This document shows positions 59,251 to 64,000 of a DNA stretch of 64,000 nt, one piece after another. The position numbers and the translations under genes are program-made. Position 1 is the stretch's first letter. Each line of letters starts with the position of its first letter. The DNA is from Microbacterium sp. HD4P20. Lineage in GTDB: Bacteria > Actinomycetota > Actinomycetes > Actinomycetales > Microbacteriaceae. The stretch is from contig NZ_JAHZQZ020000014.1 in the NCBI RefSeq assembly GCF_019449275.2, positions 248,001 to 312,000 on the forward strand. The letters are read 5' to 3'. Under the pieces are notes generated by a model. That model had not been told where the DNA came from, searched no databases, and was given only the letters and a program-made list of their open reading frames with translations.

Positions 59251-59324
59251 GGGGCGGTGGCCAAGCTGGTCAAGGCAGCGGGCTCATAACCCGACGATCG
59301 TGGGTTCAAGTCCCACCCGCCCTA
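59251..59324 (+). tRNA. tRNA-Met (CAT)
   Basis: A 74-nt cloverleaf with loop CTCATAA (anticodon CAT), anticodon stem of four G-C pairs (CGGG/CCCG) plus a G-A mismatch at the base, T stem GTGGG/CCCAC, acceptor GGGGCGG with CCGCCCT ending in a G-U pair. No three consecutive initiator-type G-C pairs plus C-A acceptor end, so probably elongator Met; tRNA-Ile2 cannot be excluded from the anticodon alone. CCA is not encoded. Confidence 0.9.
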
Positions 59325-59415
59325 CGAGCGTCCCCGTCCGCCCCAACGGCGGCGGGGACACGCGCAGAGCGAGCCTGCGGACGATGGCCCGCGCCGACGG
59401 CATGACGAGCACGCG

Positions 59416-60465
59416 TCAGCGCAGTTTTTCAGCCAGGAGCGCTGTGCCCTCCGCCTCCAGGTCGCGGATACGCCTCACCTCGTGTGCGAGTTGAGAATAC
59501 GTCAACGTTCCTGACCCGGCCCGATGCGAGATCGTCCGCCAGTGGCCCGCAGAGCGCTCGAACGCCGCAGCGGCCGCGTCGAGGTTCGCGAGGCGAAGCG
59601 TCCGCGCGAAGAGAGGGCGGCCCGCGGTGGGTGCAGTGTGCTCGCGCTCGATCCCGTCCACCAGACGCGTACGCCACACAGGATTCGACCCGAAAAGGGC
59701 GGGCCAGTCGTCCCTCCCTACTCCGTCGGCGCGCTGCGCCCACTTCTCCAACCCCGAGAGGCCGAAGTTCACGTCGAAGGAATTGCCGAGCACGGGTCCG
59801 GTCATGCCTGCCACACACGCTCGGAGGCCCGCCCTCAGCGGGGTGGCGACATCGAGCTGCGCGCCCGCTGCTTCCTCCACAGCGATGACCGGATGCTTGC
59901 GCCGAGACAGCATGTATGCCGTGACGATGTCCTCCACCGACATCGTCTGCGCTGACCCCGACCCATCGAGGACACGACACCCGCCCTCCTCCGCAGGAAG
60001 GATCAGGACCACCTGTTCCTCGCGTTCGTCGGCCGACGGGTGCAACCAGTTCAATGAACCGCGCGCGAGAGGAAGGATGACCGGTCTCCGGTCGCGCAAG
60101 AGCGCGACGGTGAGTGCCTTCGTCTTGACCTGGACGTGGGGGATGCCGAGCCGATCGAGCATCGTCGGAGCCCATGGCGCGGGATGATGCTGGCAGACGA
60201 TGGTCAGGAGCGGGTGGTCCACCTCGGCGTAGGTGAAGACCGCGTACATGAAACCGATGCCGCCCCCTACGCCGAAAGCGGCCTCCGGAGCGAGATCCAT
60301 GCCGTGGGCACGCAAGAGGGCGACCACCAGAGCAGACGCCGGGTGCGCGTCTGCCGGCCTGGCGGGATTCCCCGCCTCCAGCATCGCCGCCGCCTGTGCG
60401 TAAGTGCGCCCGGATGCCGACATCTCGGCCCGCACCCGGGCTTTGAAGGCTTTGCGCGCGGTCAT
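59416..60465 (-). CDS. BtrH_N/DUF4872-like protein with an N-terminal FKxxVRxxM box
   Basis: About 349 residues. Residues 5-30 (AFKARVRAEMSASGRTYAQA) match a short box seen at the N-terminus of many unrelated actinobacterial proteins (my recollection). Then follows a BtrH_N-type papain-like domain: HPASALVVALLRAHG, APEAAFGVGGGIGFMYAVF, VILPLARGSLNWLHPS-type body and a DUF4872-like end (ANLDAAAAAFERSAGHW). BtrH itself transfers an acyl group in butirosin synthesis and its family normally has HC at the start of the domain; here it is His41-Pro42, so the nucleophile seems lost. No antibiotic genes are nearby. Start uncertain: ATG 60465 or GTG 60507. Confidence 0.65.
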   Translation of the reverse strand: MTARKAFKARVRAEMSASGRTYAQAAAMLEAGNPARPADAHPASALVVALLRAHGMDLAPEAAFGVGGGIGFMYAVFTYAEVDHPLLTIVCQHHPAPWAPTMLDRLGIPHVQVKTKALTVALLRDRRPVILPLARGSLNWLHPSADEREEQVVLILPAEEGGCRVLDGSGSAQTMSVEDIVTAYMLSRRKHPVIAVEEAAGAQLDVATPLRAGLRACVAGMTGPVLGNSFDVNFGLSGLEKWAQRADGVGRDDWPALFGSNPVWRTRLVDGIEREHTAPTAGRPLFARTLRLANLDAAAAAFERSAGHWRTISHRAGSGTLTYSQLAHEVRRIRDLEAEGTALLAEKLR

Positions 60466-60724
60466 CGCATACCGCCGGCGCGTAATGTGTCGTCGTTCAT
60501 CACTCACAGTTTCCGGCCGGCCGCCGACGTCCCCCACGCATCTCCCGGCGACGACCCGTGTGAATGCACCGTCGACATGTCGTCCGCGATGACCGAGTCA
60601 CCTTTGCCTGGGATGCCACCGGGCGTGGGCCGGAGGACGGGCTGGCGGGCGGAGCCGCGCGCTCAGCATACCGCCGGGTTCGAGGCTGGTCGAGAAGAAG
60701 TGTCCCGGCGTCCGCCGCCGTCAC
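60466..60724. other. Gene-free gap within the accessory region
   Basis: No convincing gene or RNA. A 12-bp direct repeat GCATACCGCCGG occurs at 60467-60478 and 60666-60677. A 74-codon minus-strand frame begins directly after the GmrSD-like stop but is Arg/Pro-rich and has no support. Confidence 0.4.
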
Positions 60725-62731
60725 TCACATCGCGTTGCCGATGTAGGAGTACTTGACGAACACCTCGGGCGCCAAGCCCGCCTCTGCGAGGACGCCCTGC
60801 ACGGCGCTGAGCATGTAGCTGGAGTCCCAGCCCATGTAAAGCGAGTGCTCGTCATCCAATCGGTCCCATTGCCCGTTCCACGATTGCGCCGTGTACACCG
60901 GTCCGCCGCGCCCGCGGCTGTAGGCGACGACGGCTTCGCGCGAGTCCGCCCACAGCCGCTTGAAGATGCGGTTGAAGAGGTGCTTGACGTCGTACACCTC
61001 CCAATGCTCGCCGCAGTACTCCACGTACGACCACTCACGCTGCCAGCCGGGTGGCCAGCCGCGCCGTCGGATCGCATCGAGGATGGGAGTCAGGCCGTCA
61101 TCGTCGATGGCGGGTCCACCCGGCCGCTGCCAGATCTCGACGAATCGGCCGGCGAGCTGCGCCGAGCGCGCGGCGATCGCCGCGGTGCTCCAGCTGTCGA
61201 GGGTGCCGATCGCCGCCGTGGTGGCCACGGCGCTGCGTGCATAGAGCGCGCGCTTCTCGGGGAAGGAACGGTCGAAGGCGCGTAGGGCGAGATCCTCCTC
61301 GAGCAGAGTCAGATTGCCGATCGTGTTGGCGAGGGCCCGGTGGCTGTTCTGCTCGTCCTCGCTGTACGCCGCCCATTCCCGCATGCCGTCACCGGTCCAC
61401 GCGTCTGAGGGCGCGAGCGGCACGATGTGCTCGAGGTCCATGCCACCGGCGCCGTCCACGCCGGCGATGCGGCCGAGCACGTAGCGGGGGTGCGGGAGGT
61501 CGACGTACTTGAGCGCCGCAGCGACGCGCTCGTCCGACGGAGTGATGCGTGAGATCGCCGAGACGAGGGCATCGGCACTGTCGCCGCGGGCGCGACACAG
61601 TCGTGCCACGAGTCGCTCGGTACCCGTGCCGACGACGGAGCGCCGAACGAGAAGCGCCTGCACCATCTCGAGCGTTGCGATCAGGTCGTTCCGATCGAGG
61701 GCGCCGAGCTCGAAGTCGCGATACGCGAGCATCACGAGCGGGTACATCGTCGTGCCGAACGTGTTCAGATAACCGAGATGACGGCCGACCTCGGGATCCG
61801 GCGCGTCCTCCGGGACGAGCATCGTCCGATACACCCGCGAGAGCGCCCGCCACTCCTGCGCGTAGCGAATGAGCTCCGAGTAGTCGAGGCGAGGAAACTC
61901 GTGTCGGAACGCGTCGTAGACGCCACGCCCGCCGACGATTGAGACCTCGCGGCCGGTCTTCATGACGAGATACTGACGCCAGAAATCCGCAATCGACTCG
62001 CCGGTGTTCTGCTCGATCACGCGCCAGTACTCGGACTCGATCCCGCGCTGCTCGACGTGACCGAGCCCCATGAGCACGTAATTGTGGATGAGCTCGTGGT
62101 CGCGCAGCGGCTCACCGGTGGAATTGAGGCTCTCGAAGATCTGTTGCGCGTTGGCACCGGTGCCCAGGGTGATCGCCACATGCTCGAGCTTCTGCAGACC
62201 GCGCCAGATGTGGGGCGCCTCGTCGAGGCTGATCTGGCTGCGGAAAAAGGCGTAGTTGTCGTCGAAGCGCGAATCGCGGGACTCACCGGCGGGAAGCGCA
62301 AGGTCGAGCACCACTCGCTCGAACACCGACGCCCACGCGTGGTGAGGGCGCAGCTTCGTCAGCGTCGGGTCGTCGGAATGCACGAGTACGCGGGCGAGCT
62401 CATCGGCCAGCGCGGGGTCGGACTCACGGACGGTGTGATGCAGTGCCGCGACCAGCAGCATGAGGGTCGTCGTACGCTGCTGGCCGTCGATGAGGACGAG
62501 CTCCGCGGTGTCGGTGCCCCCACCCGCGGAGGACAGGATCGACCCGATGAAGTGCATGTGTCCGTCGTCCAGGTCGGCGACCGCGCGGATATCGGCGAGC
62601 AACTGCTCGCAAGCGCCGATATCCCACCGGTACTGCCGCTGGTATACCGGGACGACGATGGTCCAATCGGCTGCCGACAGCCACCCGATCGTGTTGACAG
62701 CGGTGGCGTCGACATTCGTGGCACTGACCAT
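60725..62731 (-). CDS. GmrSD-type protein (DUF262 + DUF1524) with an extra C-terminal domain
   Basis: Single-chain relative of the type IV GmrS/GmrD endonuclease, which cuts phage DNA with glucosylated hydroxymethylcytosine. The 668 residues hold a DUF262 NTPase/ParB-like part with PVYQRQYRW (28-36), IDGQQRTTTLMLL (DGQQR 82-86) and IFESLNSTGEPLRDHELI, then a DUF1524 HNH part with LEHIVP (His435) and GNLTLL (Asn473). The position that is usually Asn before FxxK is Asp487 (FDRSFPEK). From about residue 525 a further domain (WEVYDVKHLFNRIFKRLW, VKYSYIGNAM end) is not one I recognise. ATG lies 9 nt after TAGACT. It is presumably an antiphage gene. Confidence 0.88.
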   Translation of the reverse strand: MVSATNVDATAVNTIGWLSAADWTIVVPVYQRQYRWDIGACEQLLADIRAVADLDDGHMHFIGSILSSAGGGTDTAELVLIDGQQRTTTLMLLVAALHHTVRESDPALADELARVLVHSDDPTLTKLRPHHAWASVFERVVLDLALPAGESRDSRFDDNYAFFRSQISLDEAPHIWRGLQKLEHVAITLGTGANAQQIFESLNSTGEPLRDHELIHNYVLMGLGHVEQRGIESEYWRVIEQNTGESIADFWRQYLVMKTGREVSIVGGRGVYDAFRHEFPRLDYSELIRYAQEWRALSRVYRTMLVPEDAPDPEVGRHLGYLNTFGTTMYPLVMLAYRDFELGALDRNDLIATLEMVQALLVRRSVVGTGTERLVARLCRARGDSADALVSAISRITPSDERVAAALKYVDLPHPRYVLGRIAGVDGAGGMDLEHIVPLAPSDAWTGDGMREWAAYSEDEQNSHRALANTIGNLTLLEEDLALRAFDRSFPEKRALYARSAVATTAAIGTLDSWSTAAIAARSAQLAGRFVEIWQRPGGPAIDDDGLTPILDAIRRRGWPPGWQREWSYVEYCGEHWEVYDVKHLFNRIFKRLWADSREAVVAYSRGRGGPVYTAQSWNGQWDRLDDEHSLYMGWDSSYMLSAVQGVLAEAGLAPEVFVKYSYIGNAM

Positions 62732-62740
62732 GGCGTGTCC

Positions 62741-62746
62741 AGTCTA
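62741..62746 (-). promoter_or_regulatory. -10 box of the GmrSD-like gene
   Basis: Minus-strand TAGACT, 9 nt before the ATG at 62731. Confidence 0.55.
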
Positions 62747-62806
62747 CGGGCCGGGCACGCGCGGACGAGAGTTGCCGGAGCGTCCCGGCGGGCGCCCGGA
62801 ACCCCG

Positions 62807-62822
62807 AGGTAGGCTTGCCTAA
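62807..62822 (+). promoter_or_regulatory. Possible DtxR/IdeR-type iron box overlapping a -10 box
   Basis: AGGTAGGCTTGCCTAA contains a perfect TAGGC-TT-GCCTA inverted repeat. Its right half AGGCTTGCCTAA differs at one position from the iron-box half AGGCTWACCTAA; the left half fits if one base is missing from the 19-bp consensus. The TAGGCT inside it (62810-62815) is also a good -10 box for the downstream gene. Confidence 0.4.
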
Positions 62823-62873
62823 GTTGGGCCTGTAAAAACGCGCTGGCCCGCTGACCGAAAGGCATGATTCGTC

Positions 62874-63647
62874 ATGGGTTATATCAAGTCCGCCGCGCTC
62901 GAAGAGACCGGCTATGTCGTCCTCGACCGCTACAACCAGGAGCTCGACCCCAAGGAATGGCTCGACATCGAGTACAACGATTGGAAGTCCTCGGGCGACA
63001 CACGATTCGCACCGCTGGCCAGCGCCTTCGGTGAGATCGAGTGCAACGGCTTCTGGAACCACAAGCCGCCGCGCACCGACAAGGACGGCGTGTGGATCGA
63101 CTCGCAGGTCGAGAAGGCGCCGAACCTCGTGCGCCGCGCACAGGAGCCGGGCGCCAACGTCGGCCGTTGCCGCGTCATCGAGCTGCAGCCCACTCCTTAC
63201 GGGGAGTGCCTGTACAACCTCCACCAGGACGACAACAACCGGCTGAACCCCGACGGGACCGGCTGGGTTGTACGCGGATTCTTCAACCTCACGGATGACA
63301 AAGACAGCTTCTTCGTGCTGCGTGAGAACCGCACCGATCCGGCGGGCGAGGTTCGCATCGCGCTCCCGGCCGGCGCTCAGCTGATCATCGACACGCAGCG
63401 CCTGTGGCACGCGGCGACCCATGTGGGCAGCGAGCCGCGCTACTGCCTCATCACCTCGTGGACCTCCGGTCCCGAGCTGGATGCGTACATCGAGAAGCAC
63501 AACGGTGTGAACAGGGCCGAGAGCGTCGACGTGCCGCAGGACGTGCTCGAAGCGGGCTACGCCGAGCAGGCCCGCAAGGACGCCGCCCGGGCCGCGTACT
63601 ACGCCGCGAAGGGCCAGCTCGAGGTGCAGGCGATGAGCGAGGCCTGA
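62874..63647 (+). CDS. Fe(II)/2-oxoglutarate oxygenase-like protein
   Basis: A 257-residue soluble protein whose middle looks like a double-stranded beta-helix oxygenase: LYNLHQDDNN supplies the HxD pair (His117, Asp119), DTQRLWHAATH the distal His (179 or 183), and EPRYCLITSW the 2-oxoglutarate Arg (189). The segments WVVRGFFNLTDDKDSFFVLRE and LPAGAQLIIDT lie between, as in phytanoyl-CoA dioxygenase-like proteins. No named family is recognised, and a cupin without oxygenase activity is the alternative. A Lys/Ala-rich helical tail follows. AAAGG precedes the ATG; a possible iron box lies upstream. Confidence 0.7.
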   Translation: MGYIKSAALEETGYVVLDRYNQELDPKEWLDIEYNDWKSSGDTRFAPLASAFGEIECNGFWNHKPPRTDKDGVWIDSQVEKAPNLVRRAQEPGANVGRCRVIELQPTPYGECLYNLHQDDNNRLNPDGTGWVVRGFFNLTDDKDSFFVLRENRTDPAGEVRIALPAGAQLIIDTQRLWHAATHVGSEPRYCLITSWTSGPELDAYIEKHNGVNRAESVDVPQDVLEAGYAEQARKDAARAAYYAAKGQLEVQAMSEA

Positions 63648-63668
63648 GCCTCACCGGAGCACCTCGGC

Positions 63669-63708
63669 AGGGCGGCCGAATCACACTCTTGTGATTCGGC
63701 CGCCCTTT
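63669..63708 (+). terminator. Terminator after the oxygenase-like gene
   Basis: A perfect 16-bp stem: AGGGCGGCCGAATCAC (63669-63684) with GTGATTCGGCCGCCCT (63691-63706), loop ACTCTT, followed by TT. Confidence 0.85.
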
Positions 63709-63712
63709 CGGC

Positions 63713-63718
63713 GATAAT
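63713..63718 (+). promoter_or_regulatory. -10 box upstream of the DUF3145 gene
   Basis: GATAAT right after the terminator, giving a leader of about 80 nt before the ATG at 63806. Confidence 0.5.
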
Positions 63719-63805
63719 GGCGACAGCACAACCGAAAAGCACGCTGTGAGCTCAACTCAGTGAGTCAGGTCGTAGGGGAAGACGCACCTGACGAACGGAG
63801 AGATC

Positions 63806-64000
63806 ATGGCGACACCACAGGCGCGCGGAGTGATCTACATTCACTCGGCGCCACGGGCGTTGTGCCCCCACCTCGAGTGGGCGGTAGGGCGTGCTCTCGG
63901 GCGCGCCGTGAACTTCGACTGGACCGACCAGCCGGTTCTCACGGGCAGCCGCCGGTGCGAGTTCTACTGGGAGGGCGCCGCCGGCACCGGTGCTGCGCTG
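63806..64000 (+). CDS. DUF3145 protein, cut by window edge
   Basis: The first 65 residues, MATPQARGVIYIHSAPRALC and onwards (PHLEWAVGRALGRAVNFDWT), match the actinobacterial DUF3145 family, whose function is unknown. ATG follows GGAGAGA at good spacing. The C-terminal part is outside the window. Confidence 0.9.
   Translation, partial: MATPQARGVIYIHSAPRALCPHLEWAVGRALGRAVNFDWTDQPVLTGSRRCEFYWEGAAGTGAAL

Noticed and set aside
60500..60724. 74-codon minus-strand frame starting right after the GmrSD-like stop
   Set aside because: Low-complexity Arg/Pro/Ser protein with no domain; the adjacent stop-start arrangement alone is not enough.
59305..62800. attL/attR-like repeat of the tRNA-Met 3' end
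   Set aside because: No second copy of GGGTTCAAGTCCCACC was seen between the tRNA and the oxygenase-like gene.

Overview
The window is a high-GC (about 70 %) actinobacterial chromosome segment. GTG starts are frequent, stop and start codons are often fused (ATGA, GTGA), -10 boxes are of the TAnnnT type, and several families are restricted to or typical of Actinobacteria (DUF3145, DUF4233, DUF4031, DUF1990, the ileS translational T-box, the leuA leader). Gene content and order fit Microbacteriaceae, most likely Microbacterium or a close relative; this is an inference from recognisable proteins, not from a search. Nearly all of it is core housekeeping DNA with no insertion sequences, prophage or CRISPR array.

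Layout. 1-1.2 kb: end-truncated MHS-type MFS transporter (minus). 1.3-7.1 kb: T-box leader, ileS, folC, a DUF4233 membrane protein and ndk. 7.1-10.7 kb: VKOR-like protein (minus), RNase E/G with a long 5' leader, DUF4031 (minus). 10.7-16.4 kb: rplU-rpmA-obgE-proB, then a small membrane protein, nadD, a repeat-containing tail-anchored protein and rsfS. 16.5-20 kb: tRNA-Ala, VOC protein, lipoprotein sugar dehydrogenase, AidB-like acyl-CoA dehydrogenase. 20.2-23.7 kb (minus): a conserved unknown, HMCES/YedK, App1-like phosphatase and DedA, divergent from pabB. 25-31.8 kb: leuS, comEA, comEC, holA. 31.9-33 kb (minus): rpsT and an alpha/beta hydrolase. 33.2-44.2 kb: lepA, DUF1990, hemW, the CIRCE-controlled hrcA-dnaJ, rsmE, HIT, phoH, ybeY, a CNNM/CorC protein, era. 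44.2-46.1 kb: leucine-responsive leader plus leuA. 46.2-48 kb (minus): TRIC-type channel and a MarR-membrane protein pair with a palindromic operator. 48.1-57.3 kb: recO-uppS, gadB, DsbA-like, dusB-dgt-dnaG, an orphan ABC ATPase. 57.3-59.3 kb: tRNA-Asn, def (minus), an EamA/NIPA-like transporter, tRNA-Met. 59.4-63.7 kb: the only accessory-looking stretch, with a BtrH-like protein, a GmrSD-type (DUF262+DUF1524) protein and an Fe(II)/2-oxoglutarate-oxygenase-like protein behind a possible iron box. The right edge holds the start of a DUF3145 gene.

How it works together. The core genes serve translation (ileS, leuS, L21, L27, S20, EF4, YbeY, Era, Obg, RsfS, RsmE, DusB, Def, three tRNAs), RNA turnover (RNase E, PhoH, YbeY), replication and repair (HolA, DnaG, RecO, Dgt, HMCES) and cofactor synthesis (folC, pabB, nadD, hemW). 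Two amino-acid biosynthetic or charging genes have RNA control: ileS through a translational T-box, and leuA through a Leu-codon leader peptide with a potential pseudoknot and an anti-Shine-Dalgarno helix. A striking regularity is that at least fourteen genes start exactly 6 nt after a -10 hexamer, the signature of leaderless transcripts.

The most interesting items are the leuA leader, the interlocked leaderless promoters between dedA and pabB, the MarR operator, and the tRNA-Met-proximal GmrSD/BtrH-like genes, in which expected catalytic residues appear to be replaced.
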